A stretch of DNA of 64,000 bases from DASWNP01 sp036399175 (lineage in GTDB: Bacteria; Acidobacteriota; Blastocatellia; Pyrinomonadales; Pyrinomonadaceae): positions 62,001-126,000 of the forward strand of contig DASWNP010000048.1 of assembly GCA_036399175.1 (NCBI GenBank). The letters run 5' to 3'. Below, one piece after another: positions 7,395 through 15,212 of the stretch (positions are counted from its first letter, which is position 1; each line of letters starts with the position of its first letter). Below the pieces are notes generated by a model. That model did not search any database. It worked only from the letters and a program-made list of their open reading frames with translations, and was not told the origin of the DNA. The translations under genes were made by a program, and so were the position numbers.

Positions 7395-8672
7395 GTGACC
7401 AAGTTAAGCTGCAAAAGAAATGGCGTTTCGTCGGCCGTCAGGGCGGGGCTCTCGCTGCTGCTCGTAGTCGCCATGTCGGCCTCCGCTCTCCTGGCACAGC
7501 GTGCGCCTGTCGTGCCACAGCCGTACTACCCCGGCCCGGCGGATCAATGGGAGCGCAGGAGCCCAACGCAAGTGGGGATGGACTCAGCCCGACTTCAGGA
7601 TGCTATCAACTTCGCCGTGGCGAACGAGTCGAAGTCTCCGCGCAACCTGGAGCTGGCGCACTACCAGACGTTCGGCCGCGAGCCGTTCGGTCAGGCCGTC
7701 GGCCCCTTCAAGGAGCGCGGGGGAGCGGTCGGCGTCGTCATACGTCGCGGCTACCTGATCGCGGAGTGGGGCGACACGGCGCGCATCGACATGACGTTCA
7801 GCGTCACAAAAAGTTTCCTCTCAACGGTCGTCGGCCTCGCCTACGACCGGAAGATGATACGCAGTCTGCGGGATCGCGTGCGCGACTACATGCCGCCCGT
7901 CCTTTCGCTCACCCTGAGCGGGGGCGCAAGGCGCGCCGAGAGTCTGGGCGAGCCGCAGCTCCTTGAGCCTTTCGAGACAGAGCACAACCGCAAAATCACA
8001 TGGGAACACCTGCTGCGGCAGACGAGCGACTGGGAGGGAACGCTCTGGGGCAAGCCCGAGTGGGCCGACCGTCCGTCGAACAACCCGGCCGAGTGGCGCT
8101 CGCGCAGGCGCAACGAACCGGGCGCGGTGTACGAGTACAACGACGTGCGCGTGAATGCACTGGCGCTCGCCGCGCTCGGCGTCTGGCGGCGGCCTCTGCC
8201 GCAGGTGCTCCGCGAGAACGTGATGGATAGAATCGACGCCTCGCCGACCTGGCGCTGGTACGGTTACGAGACTTCCTGGGTCGAGCTGGACGGCGAGGCC
8301 GTCCAGTCGGTGAGTGGCGGGGGACACTGGGGCGGCGGAATGTTTATCAACGCCCACGACATGGCGCGCTTCGGGCTACTCACTTTGCGTCGCGGGCGCT
8401 GGAAGGACAAACAGATCATCTCCGAGGAGTGGCTGCGGCTGGCGACGACCCCGACGCCCGCGCAGCCCACCTACGGCTTCATGAACTTCTTTCTCAACAC
8501 CGAGCGAAAATACCTGCCGAGCGCGCCCGCCTCGGCTTTCGCGCACGTCGGCAACGGCACGAACATCATCTACGTCGATACGGAAAACGACCTCGTAGTC
8601 GTGGCTCGCTGGATCGACAACGGTGCCGTCGATGGTTTTATTAGTCGCGTGCTCGCTTCTATTCGTGATTAG
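7395..8672 (+). CDS. Secreted serine hydrolase, class C beta-lactamase family
   Basis: 425 aa with a signal peptide (residues ~14-35). The serine-type SxxK motif is SVTK (136-139). A YEYND segment near 246-250 stands where YxN is usually found, and a Gly-rich SGGGHWGGG occupies the KTG-like region. This family covers DD-peptidases, esterases and true AmpC enzymes; the imperfect second and third motifs favour an esterase or peptidase over an antibiotic-degrading role. The start is GTG at 7395 with AGGAG 9 bp upstream. It is the only + strand gene inside the cassette-like block and its GC content is higher than its neighbours', so it may not be cassette-borne. Confidence 0.8.
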   Translation: MTKLSCKRNGVSSAVRAGLSLLLVVAMSASALLAQRAPVVPQPYYPGPADQWERRSPTQVGMDSARLQDAINFAVANESKSPRNLELAHYQTFGREPFGQAVGPFKERGGAVGVVIRRGYLIAEWGDTARIDMTFSVTKSFLSTVVGLAYDRKMIRSLRDRVRDYMPPVLSLTLSGGARRAESLGEPQLLEPFETEHNRKITWEHLLRQTSDWEGTLWGKPEWADRPSNNPAEWRSRRRNEPGAVYEYNDVRVNALALAALGVWRRPLPQVLRENVMDRIDASPTWRWYGYETSWVELDGEAVQSVSGGGHWGGGMFINAHDMARFGLLTLRRGRWKDKQIISEEWLRLATTPTPAQPTYGFMNFFLNTERKYLPSAPASAFAHVGNGTNIIYVDTENDLVVVARWIDNGAVDGFISRVLASIRD

Positions 8673-8735
8673 CTTCGATCATAGCTTGAAACTTTGCTCA
8701 CACAAGATTGCACACAGGTTTCGCCAGCCGCATCG

Positions 8736-8842
8736 GGCTAACGCCCGAATTAGCCCGCGCCTGGCAAAGCCACTCAAGCCAATTCGTGAGGAAGTATTAT
8801 GAAAATCATGCTATCGAGGCGTCGGGTTGAATCAGTGGTGAG
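8736..8842 (-). other. attC-like recombination site B
   Basis: Imperfect inverted repeat: + strand GGCTAACGCCCGAATTAGCC, then CGCGCC, pairs with GGCGTCGGGTTGAATC at 8818-8833. On the minus strand this gives the L''/L' arms AACCCGACGCC and GGCGCGGGCTAA, including the single unpaired base typical of attC, and ends in GTTAGCC. It lies directly after the 3' end of the minus-strand methyltransferase, as in a cassette. Length is about 107 nt. Confidence 0.6.
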
Positions 8843-8858
8843 GTCGCGTCGTTTACAC

Positions 8859-9572
8859 TTAATCGGCGAGTTCTTTTTTCCAAATGATAGAATATCGCCA
8901 GAATAAGTGTCTGCTTACCAGAGCGCCCGGCAGGATGTCCGCGCAAATCTGCTCAATCTGTGGCAACGCGAGATAGGCATCTGTTTTTCCATGCTCAGCA
9001 TATGCTTCACGCACTTCCCTGGATGGTTTCGGCCTTCCTGTTTTTATCAGCGTGAGAAATAAACTTGCCGGATAAGCAACGCAATCAAAAAGCAAATCGT
9101 TGAAGTTAGAGCGCCGATAGAGGTCGAGGCAGACGAATGTGCCTCCGGGCTGCAAAGCCTTTCTTATTTTCCTCAGGATGCTTTCGAGCGGTAAATGATG
9201 GATTGTCGTAAGTGTCGCAATACAATCAAACTGATTATCCGGGAGATGATATGTCAGCGCGTCGCCGGTGACGAAATCGATGTTCGGATAGAGTTTTGAG
9301 CGTTCCTGAGCGAGCCGAATCATCTGCGGAGATAGGTCAAGGGCGAGCACCCTTTCGGCACGTCGAGCAAGCAGTCGAGAGAAACTCCCCGTGCCGCAGC
9401 CAATTTCAAGAATGTGCCGGCATTGTTCGGGAACCCGACCCATCAAATACCTGTGATAATGCGCGTTATGATTCCAGTTTTCCTCGCAGAGCAAGGCGAT
9501 TCGGTCAAAATCGGACTGAATCGATTCCAGTGTTTGTCTTGATTGGCTCAACGTCTTTCCGTTCTCCCGCAT
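8859..9572 (-). CDS. Class I SAM-dependent methyltransferase
   Basis: 237 aa. SAM-binding motif I is LEIGCGTGS (55-63), with an acidic motif II (LALDLS) and a GDALTYHLP-type motif III. The C-terminal part is longer than the core fold and should hold the substrate site; the substrate is unknown. Codon use and GC are clearly lower than in the carotenoid or PQQ regions. The start codon lies 14-20 bp after the attC-like crossover of site C and the stop just before site B. This is the arrangement of a single-gene integron cassette. Confidence 0.85.
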   Translation of the reverse strand: MRENGKTLSQSRQTLESIQSDFDRIALLCEENWNHNAHYHRYLMGRVPEQCRHILEIGCGTGSFSRLLARRAERVLALDLSPQMIRLAQERSKLYPNIDFVTGDALTYHLPDNQFDCIATLTTIHHLPLESILRKIRKALQPGGTFVCLDLYRRSNFNDLLFDCVAYPASLFLTLIKTGRPKPSREVREAYAEHGKTDAYLALPQIEQICADILPGALVSRHLFWRYSIIWKKELAD

Positions 9573-9582
9573 GATGCCCCCG

Positions 9583-9696
9583 GCAGCCTAACGCCCAAAT
9601 TAACCCGCGCCGCGCGCGGACATTCAATTTACATCAGAGGAAGCATCTTGAAAGCCGTGCTATGGAGGCGTCGGGTTGAATGAGTTATCGGGCTGC
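9583..9696 (-). other. attC-like recombination site C
   Basis: Best of the attC-like sites, 114 nt. The outer arms GCAGCC (9583-9588) and GGCTGC (9691-9696) pair, as do AATTAACCCG / CGGGTTGAAT and CGCC / GGCG, with one extra base on one arm. On the minus strand the 3' end is GCGTTAGGC, matching the GTTRRRY crossover consensus exactly. Compare the well-known aadA attC, which has the same AAGCCGACGCC / GGCGCGGCTTAA plan. Confidence 0.7.
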
Positions 9697-9742
9697 GCAG
9701 TCGTAAGCAGGAAAGGGGCGGGGTCAATGTGCCCGCGCAGTT

Positions 9743-10714
9743 TTAGTGTTTTTTCTCTGTATGTTTTGAGAAAAACGCCAGAATATCTTCCATCATTTCT
9801 TTCGTTACCGCGTGTTTGACGTTCGGATAAAGTCTAAACTCGGCGTTCAGTTTGCTGTCGCCATAAAGTTTTTTTGAAATTTCCCAGCGCTCGACGGGCG
9901 TCTTGCCGAACAGCGCAAAGATTAATTCTTCGTCCTGCTTTTCGTAGCTGTCTCTGAAAACAACCGAATCGTTATCGTCCTCATTGCCCAGGAACATAAA
10001 CATCGGAACTTTTCGCAAGTTATTCAGGTCGAGCTTTTTGCCGGAGATTGATCGGAAATCGTTTGTCCCAATCGGGTAACGCAGAGTTTTTTCTCTGAAC
10101 GAAGCGACAGGCGCAATCGCCCAGCCGCCAGGCGAGCCGACGACGGCCGCTTTGACACGCTTCGGATGCAGAAACGTGAAACGATTGGCGAACATTCCCG
10201 AGGCTGAAAACCCCAGCATTAAAACGCGCTCGTCAAATCTTAATTTCTCGTCGGCGAATCTCTCCCGCGCGTCGTCAATCATTGCGACGAGCTGCAAATC
10301 AAAACGCGCAAATTCTTTTTTGCCGGTCAGCATCGAGTCGCGGTCGAGCGCGTGAGTGTAAATCTGCCAGTCGGTTTGGGGGCGCGGAAAAACAGGCATT
10401 AAAAGGACGACCCCGATTCTGTCGGCGATTTGAGCGTTGTTCTTAATTTTTCGCTTTACGTCTTCTTCGTGAACGGATAACTCGTCGCTGAGCTTGCCTG
10501 CGTTGTTCGGAATAACCAGAATCGTATGTTTCTTTTTCATGCTCTCAGGTTGACGCAGCGCCTTCGGAACATACAGGTAATAAGGATAGGCGAAACCCTT
10601 CGCGGGCTTTGCTTCGACTTTTAGGATTTCGGTCGAATTATCGCCGATGCTCTGTGCCAGAGAGACGGCAACGGCAAATAAAATAAAGGAAAAAAGATAA
10701 AATGTATTTTTCAT
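9743..10714 (-). CDS. Secreted alpha/beta-hydrolase-like protein
   Basis: 323 aa with an N-terminal signal peptide (cleavage near residue 20). The nucleophile elbow is GFSASG (serine about residue 170). An acidic stretch GNEDDND and a late VKHAV supply possible Asp and His partners. The middle region is richer in Lys and Phe than other proteins here, reflecting low GC. It could be an esterase or peptidase of the prolyl-oligopeptidase-like group. It sits between attC-like sites D and C on the minus strand, as a cassette gene would. Confidence 0.75.
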   Translation of the reverse strand: MKNTFYLFSFILFAVAVSLAQSIGDNSTEILKVEAKPAKGFAYPYYLYVPKALRQPESMKKKHTILVIPNNAGKLSDELSVHEEDVKRKIKNNAQIADRIGVVLLMPVFPRPQTDWQIYTHALDRDSMLTGKKEFARFDLQLVAMIDDARERFADEKLRFDERVLMLGFSASGMFANRFTFLHPKRVKAAVVGSPGGWAIAPVASFREKTLRYPIGTNDFRSISGKKLDLNNLRKVPMFMFLGNEDDNDSVVFRDSYEKQDEELIFALFGKTPVERWEISKKLYGDSKLNAEFRLYPNVKHAVTKEMMEDILAFFSKHTEKKH

Positions 10715-10803
10715 GCAACTTTTATTGATAACTCCAGCGAGTCGGATATATGAACGTCAATTTAAATTACCGCTATTTCGGGCATTTCGTAATCGCACCC
10801 CGA

Positions 10804-10906
10804 GCAGCCTGACGCGCGATTCAGCCGCCCGAAGTTCGACACGCCTTGGAATGAAGAGAAGATGCCGGGCGGGGGCGGCTGCAATGAGCTAGATAACCCA
10901 GGCTGC
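10804..10906 (-). other. attC-like recombination site D
   Basis: 103 nt. Outer arms GCAGCC (10804-10809) and GGCTGC (10901-10906) pair, as do ATTCAGCCGCCC and GGGCGGCTGCAAT, again with one unpaired base. On the minus strand the 3' end reads GTCAGGC, one base from GTTAGGC. Its sequence differs from sites B and C while the structure is kept, as expected of attC sites. Confidence 0.5.
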
Positions 10907-10951
10907 TAGTTATAGCATGGCGTTATTATTTATAACTACGGGGAATCTTTT

Positions 10952-11119
10952 ATGGATAGGTTCTACGAGACGTATCCGGAAGCTGAGAGCTATCTGAAAC
11001 GGGCGCGTTTTTACGCCGGGGCGCAGGAAGTGCGGTGGCTTCTGACGGGGATTGAGAGGAATGAGCTGAGGTGGTTCGCCGTTCACGTCGGGGGCGCAAA
11101 AGATATGAGGTATGCCTGA
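10952..11119 (+). CDS. Small hypothetical protein, 55 aa
   Basis: Open frame of 55 codons (begins MDRFYETYPEAESYLK) with GGGGAA about 8 bp upstream. It is amphipathic, with tryptophans (VRWLL and LRWFAV), and has no recognised domain. It lies between attC-like site D and a minus-strand gene. It may be real or chance; the balanced composition and ribosome site favour a small gene. Confidence 0.35.
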   Translation: MDRFYETYPEAESYLKRARFYAGAQEVRWLLTGIERNELRWFAVHVGGAKDMRYA

Positions 11120-11149
11120 TAAATCCGCCGTCGCAACCTGGGAAGGCGC

Positions 11150-11656
11150 TCATCTCTCGTCGATTTCACGAGCCGCTTCATCAATCAACTGTCTCGCCAG
11201 CGCGTGATGTTCAGACCATGCATTCCAGACATCTCGCGCCCATTGCCGGACACGCTCGACGTGCTCGTCGGCGTTTGAAGCAGCGTGAATGTAAGCGACG
11301 GTCAGATTTCCCCTCTGCTTCGGAAGCTGAGTCGGCTTGTCGATGTTCGGATTTGTGCTGAGCCACTTCTGCACGACTTGATTGAGAGCCGGAGCCTGCT
11401 CGTCTTCGAGGGCGGCGCACATGCCGGTCAGATGCGCAGCGAAAGATTTTCCGGAGCGCATGTAGCTGTCAGGATGTTGCAGCGAGTAGGCGTCCACCGT
11501 CAGGCGATGGATTCTCCCGTAGCGGTAATCACCGAACTCTCTGGCCAGAATTTCTTCAAATATCTTTAGACATCCGGCGCGGCCTTGCGCGACAATCGCC
11601 CCGCAATCCTCGCAAATATCATTCGAGCTGTTTTTGTTTTCGGTGGCGCCAGTCAT
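11150..11656 (-). CDS. DUF5946-like protein
   Basis: 168 aa. An N-terminal CEDCG pair and a further cysteine, followed by HRLTVDAYSLQHP, are the landmarks I associate with the DUF5946 family; the assignment is from memory of the family pattern. The rest is helical and charged. Biochemical role is unknown. It is the most upstream minus-strand gene of the cassette-like block. Confidence 0.6.
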   Translation of the reverse strand: MTGATENKNSSNDICEDCGAIVAQGRAGCLKIFEEILAREFGDYRYGRIHRLTVDAYSLQHPDSYMRSGKSFAAHLTGMCAALEDEQAPALNQVVQKWLSTNPNIDKPTQLPKQRGNLTVAYIHAASNADEHVERVRQWARDVWNAWSEHHALARQLIDEAAREIDER

Positions 11657-11761
11657 TTTTCCAAACGCTTTCGCTTGTTTAAATTTACGCCTCAGCCGCC
11701 CCGCTTACGTTTTCACTACCCGCGCGCGAAGTCTCCGGTTGGAACTCAACTGACCCGGACA

Positions 11762-12178
11762 TCATGGCGACCATCTCCCTGCGAGGTAGGCCGCGAGCTG
11801 AGCGCGCGGGACGAAGACTTCCAACGCGATTTGCTGGCCGAAGACTTCCAGACTGTAGCTCTCAAGTTGAAGCGGCCTGCCCGCCACCGGGTCGTAGGCC
11901 GTCCCGTCGCAGCAGCACAGGTAATGCGTCGTCCACGTTGCGGCCACGCCCGCGACGCGCGGCGTCAGCGGCGCGTGAAAAACCCCGCCGTTGAAGCTCT
12001 CCGTCTTTCGCAGGCGCGCAATCCAGGGCTCGTGTCCCGCTTTGAGCAGGAGCGCCGAAAGCTTTCGCGCGGCGTTCAGGCAATTCCAGTAGCCGCGCGA
12101 CCTGACAAGCGCGCTCTCTTCCTCGAAGCAGGCTCTGACAGACGGCAACCGCTCGCTTTCCTGCTCTAACGACTTCAT
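11762..12178 (-). CDS. Small protein with transglutaminase-like C/H/D pattern
   Basis: 138 aa. The start at 12178 is chosen over the longer frame because the methyltransferase stop lies 8 bp upstream and GAGGGAGG precedes the ATG. Conserved-looking residues are Cys33 at the start of a helix (YWNCLNAARKL), His85 in WTTHY and Asp91/Asp96 in CDGTAYDP. This order C...H...D is that of papain/transglutaminase-like folds. The inference is structural only. It is the second gene of a two-gene unit with the methyltransferase upstream. Confidence 0.6.
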   Translation of the reverse strand: MKSLEQESERLPSVRACFEEESALVRSRGYWNCLNAARKLSALLLKAGHEPWIARLRKTESFNGGVFHAPLTPRVAGVAATWTTHYLCCCDGTAYDPVAGRPLQLESYSLEVFGQQIALEVFVPRAQLAAYLAGRWSP

Positions 12179-12186
12179 GCCTCCCT

Positions 12187-13053
12187 CTACATTGCCCCGC
12201 CACTTGAGCCGGACGCGCCGCCGCCCTGACCGGCGTCTGTTTTCTTCAAGGTGTAGATGACCGAGCTGAGCTTGCCAATCAACTGGTAGATAACCCAATG
12301 ATAAAGAGCCGACGTGACCTGATAATTCGCTTCTCCCATCTCCGCGACGAATTTCTCTCCGGCGCTCATCATTCGCGCAAGACGCATCAACTCTCTCGAA
12401 CAGCGCCCATCGCGCTCTTCGTAGTATTGCATCAGCTCGCTTCCGACGACCTCTCTTGAGACTATCTGCCAACCGCCGTCTCTGAGACAGCCTTCGACGT
12501 AAGACGCAGACAGATTCTCCGGCTCCATCCCCAAAGCATCGTAGAGCCGCGCCGCCTCTTTCGGCTCCATGCGCTCGGTCGCAAATGTAGTGAAGACGAG
12601 CGCGTGCCCAACGGGCTTCAGCACACGCCCGCACTCCTCGAAACCTCGACGCAAATCTCCGACGTGAACCAGCATATCCCTCGACCAGACAAGGTCGAAG
12701 CTCGCATCTTCAAAAGGAATGCTCTCCATGCTTCCCTTCGTAAAACTAACACGCTCGATTAAATCCTGCTCGGCTGCCGCCCGGCGCGCAATCTCCAGAT
12801 TACCCTCCAGGGGGTCGATGCCCTCCACACGGAAGCCGAACCTCCGCGCCAGCTCGCAGGTGTGATTTCCTTTTCCGCAGCCGACATCGAGCGCAACGGA
12901 ATCGATTGCAGGCTTGAGCTTTTCGACGAGACCGTAAAGCATCTCGGGCGGACGCGGATTCAAGCTCCTGTCCAGCATTTCATACTCTTCGCCGCGATGA
13001 GCAGACCAGAGATGCTCGTAAACTGTTTTCAGCTTTTCGACCTCGTCGCTCAT
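12187..13053 (-). CDS. SAM-dependent methyltransferase (class I)
   Basis: 288 aa. Motif I is LDVGCGKG (about 55-62), followed by EGIDP (motif II) and SFDLVWSRDML (motif IV). The N-terminal helices and C-terminal 120 residues are of the UbiE/small-molecule type. The extreme C-terminus is Gly/Ser-rich (GGGASGSSGG). It is followed after 8 bp by a small C/H/D protein, suggesting a joint pathway, and is divergent from gluconokinase. Substrate unknown. Confidence 0.82.
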   Translation of the reverse strand: MSDEVEKLKTVYEHLWSAHRGEEYEMLDRSLNPRPPEMLYGLVEKLKPAIDSVALDVGCGKGNHTCELARRFGFRVEGIDPLEGNLEIARRAAAEQDLIERVSFTKGSMESIPFEDASFDLVWSRDMLVHVGDLRRGFEECGRVLKPVGHALVFTTFATERMEPKEAARLYDALGMEPENLSASYVEGCLRDGGWQIVSREVVGSELMQYYEERDGRCSRELMRLARMMSAGEKFVAEMGEANYQVTSALYHWVIYQLIGKLSSVIYTLKKTDAGQGGGASGSSGGAM

Positions 13054-13201
13054 AAATTTGTCCTCGCTCGAAAAGAGGATGCCAAACGCGCGTCACTCCC
13101 GGATTGCACTGCCGGGAGAGGTATTTTACAACTCTTTCAGGGAAGCAAGTTAGATACGTCATCGCAAAACGACGGGCGTGGACGGCGTCGGGGAAGAAGC
13201 T

Positions 13202-13684
13202 ATGTTCATAGTTCTGATGGGCGTGAGCGGTTCGGGGAAAACGACCGTCGGGCGGATGCTGGCAAAAGAGCTGGGCTGTGCGTTCTTCGACGCCGACGAC
13301 TTTCATCCTCGCGCGAGCGTCGAGAAGATGCGCGCCGCAATCCCGCTCGACGACGCCGATAGAATCCCCTGGCTCGAAGCTCTCCGAGACTTAATCCGTC
13401 GCTCGCTCGAACGCGGCGAGCCGGGCGTGCTCGCCTGCTCGGCTTTGAAGCGAAGCTACCGTGAATATCTTCTGATTGACGAAGCGGTGCGGCTCATTCA
13501 CCTGCGCGGAGACTACGCGCTCATTCAAAAGAGACTCGAAGAGCGGCGCGGACACTTTATGAATCCCTCGCTGCTCGAAAGCCAGTTCGCCGCGCTCGAA
13601 GAGCCTGAGCCCAGTGCTCAGATAGATGTTTCCGCAAGCCCTTCGGAGATAGTCGGGCTCATCAGAAGCCGTCTCGGCATTTAG
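13202..13684 (+). CDS. gntK: Gluconokinase
   Basis: 160 aa, the usual length for GntK-type carbohydrate kinases. The P-loop is GVSGSGKTT (7-15), followed by FFDADDFHP, which holds the substrate-binding acidic residues, and ACSALKRSYRE, characteristic of gluconate kinase. It phosphorylates D-gluconate to 6-phosphogluconate for the pentose phosphate or Entner-Doudoroff route. I use the ATG at 13202 because the protein then starts directly before the P-loop strand and GGGGAAGAA precedes it. It is divergent from the methyltransferase and convergent with the phosphodiesterase; no transporter is adjacent. Confidence 0.9.
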   Translation: MFIVLMGVSGSGKTTVGRMLAKELGCAFFDADDFHPRASVEKMRAAIPLDDADRIPWLEALRDLIRRSLERGEPGVLACSALKRSYREYLLIDEAVRLIHLRGDYALIQKRLEERRGHFMNPSLLESQFAALEEPEPSAQIDVSASPSEIVGLIRSRLGI

Positions 13685-13728
13685 AACAAACCGAAGAGAG
13701 CAATGAAGGGCGCGCGAGGATTTGACGT

Positions 13729-14658
13729 TTACCGAGTGCGTCCGACGAGCCCCATGAGGCGGTCTGGGTAGTCGGTCATAATGCCATCGACGCCGAGCGC
13801 GAGCAGGCGACGCATGGCCTCCTCGTCGTTGACCGTCCACGCGTGGACTTCGAGGTTTCGCCTGTGCGCGGCTTCGACGAAGCCGGCGGTCAGCACGTGC
13901 AGCCCGCCCGCGTATTCGGGCACTTGCAGCGCCTGCATCGAAGGGCTGTAAGCGGCGTCGAGTCCGGCCTTCTGCATCGCAAGAAACTTGCTGACCTCGG
14001 TCGGGCTGGCCGAAGTTGCGACTTCGGGGCAGGCGCGACGAAACTCCGCAAGCACCGAGTTGCTGAAAGAGCCGACGATGATTTTCTCAGTCATCCCCTC
14101 TCTGCGTATGAGCGCGCAGAGCGGCTCGACTATCGAGGGCGCGTCCTGCTTGGGCTCGATGTTGAAGCGCATCTCGGGCAGAGCTTTGAAGACCTCTTCG
14201 AGCGTCGGGACGCGAATGCCGCGCCCGCGCAAAGGGTAGGTTCGACCGCCGTCGGGCGAGAAGCGGAAGGCCGCGTCGAGCTTCTTCACGTCGCCGAGCG
14301 TCATGTCGCCGACGCGGCCAGAGCCGTCGGTCGTGCGCTCAAGCGTCGCATCATGGAGGACGACGAGCACGCCGTCCTTCGTGCTCCTGACATCCGTCTC
14401 GACGATGTCCACGCCGAGCGAGCGCGCACCCTCGAAGGCGTGAATCGTATTCTCAGGCCAGAGCCCCGCTCCGCCTCGATGGGCGATTATCAACGGTCGC
14501 ATCTCTCCATCCCTGAAGACCGCTCGCGCGGGCGCGGGCTCGCCCTCCGACCAGGCCAGAACTCCGTACAACGCGCCTGCCCCTAACGCCGCGCCGAGTA
14601 GCGTCAGCGACAAAAGATATTTCGCGCGCCTGTTGTTCTTCAAACCTCTTCGCATCAA
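13729..14658 (-). CDS. Glycerophosphodiester phosphodiesterase, membrane-anchored
   Basis: 309 aa. A basic N-terminus and one membrane helix (about 13-33) precede a GDPD TIM-barrel domain. Hallmarks are AHRGG (His60), ETDVRSTKDG, LHDATLERTT (His102) and FNIEPK. It releases sn-glycerol 3-phosphate from deacylated phospholipids, here probably on the outer side of the inner membrane. Its start overlaps the stop of the preceding gene (14655-14658, ATGA), so the two are co-translated. Confidence 0.9.
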   Translation of the reverse strand: MMRRGLKNNRRAKYLLSLTLLGAALGAGALYGVLAWSEGEPAPARAVFRDGEMRPLIIAHRGGAGLWPENTIHAFEGARSLGVDIVETDVRSTKDGVLVVLHDATLERTTDGSGRVGDMTLGDVKKLDAAFRFSPDGGRTYPLRGRGIRVPTLEEVFKALPEMRFNIEPKQDAPSIVEPLCALIRREGMTEKIIVGSFSNSVLAEFRRACPEVATSASPTEVSKFLAMQKAGLDAAYSPSMQALQVPEYAGGLHVLTAGFVEAAHRRNLEVHAWTVNDEEAMRRLLALGVDGIMTDYPDRLMGLVGRTR

Positions 14659-14993
14659 AGCTCCGACTCGCTGGAGCGACGCGCGTCGTCTTCGTCGCCG
14701 ATAATCTCAGGCCAATCCAACTCATCGACCGACTCGAACTCTGAGCCGTCCGTCGAAGCGTCGGCTTCAGGCTTCGCTGCAAGAGCTTGGGCTATTTTCG
14801 GCTTGAACTCTCGGTGGTGCGACGGTAGATGAGAGCCGCGCTCTTCGGCGTCAGAAGGCTCAAGGTCGGAGGTGCGCCGCGCGGTCGAAGGCACGGAGAC
14901 GGGGAGCGCGACGGTCGTATACCAGACGAGCACGACCGCGAGCACGAGGCTCAGGAGGTGTCTGGAAAAATTTCTGTTCAGAGCTTTACTCAT
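14655..14993 (-). CDS. Hypothetical membrane-anchored acidic protein
   Basis: 112 aa. An N-terminal hydrophobic segment (about residues 11-30) acts as signal or anchor, followed by a low-complexity acidic tail ending in DDARRSSESEL. It precedes the phosphodiesterase with a 4-bp ATGA overlap. No homologous family recognised; a lineage-specific companion of the phosphodiesterase is possible. Confidence 0.55.
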   Translation of the reverse strand: MSKALNRNFSRHLLSLVLAVVLVWYTTVALPVSVPSTARRTSDLEPSDAEERGSHLPSHHREFKPKIAQALAAKPEADASTDGSEFESVDELDWPEIIGDEDDARRSSESEL

Positions 14994-15212
14994 CTTCGAT
15001 TCAGGCGCGCACGCCGATTACCTTGTTTTGATGCCATAGAAATCCATCGGTTGCAACCGACGGCTCGCCGGGTTTCCTGCTCGTCGCCGCTCGCGGCCTG
15101 AGTCTTCATCTGCTGTCCGAGGAATGTAAATATCTTTTTACAAATCGGCGCTGCGATTTCTGCTCTTCGGGGGTTGTGCTCGGAGGCGCGGCTGGTTAAT
15201 CTCCGGTGCGAG

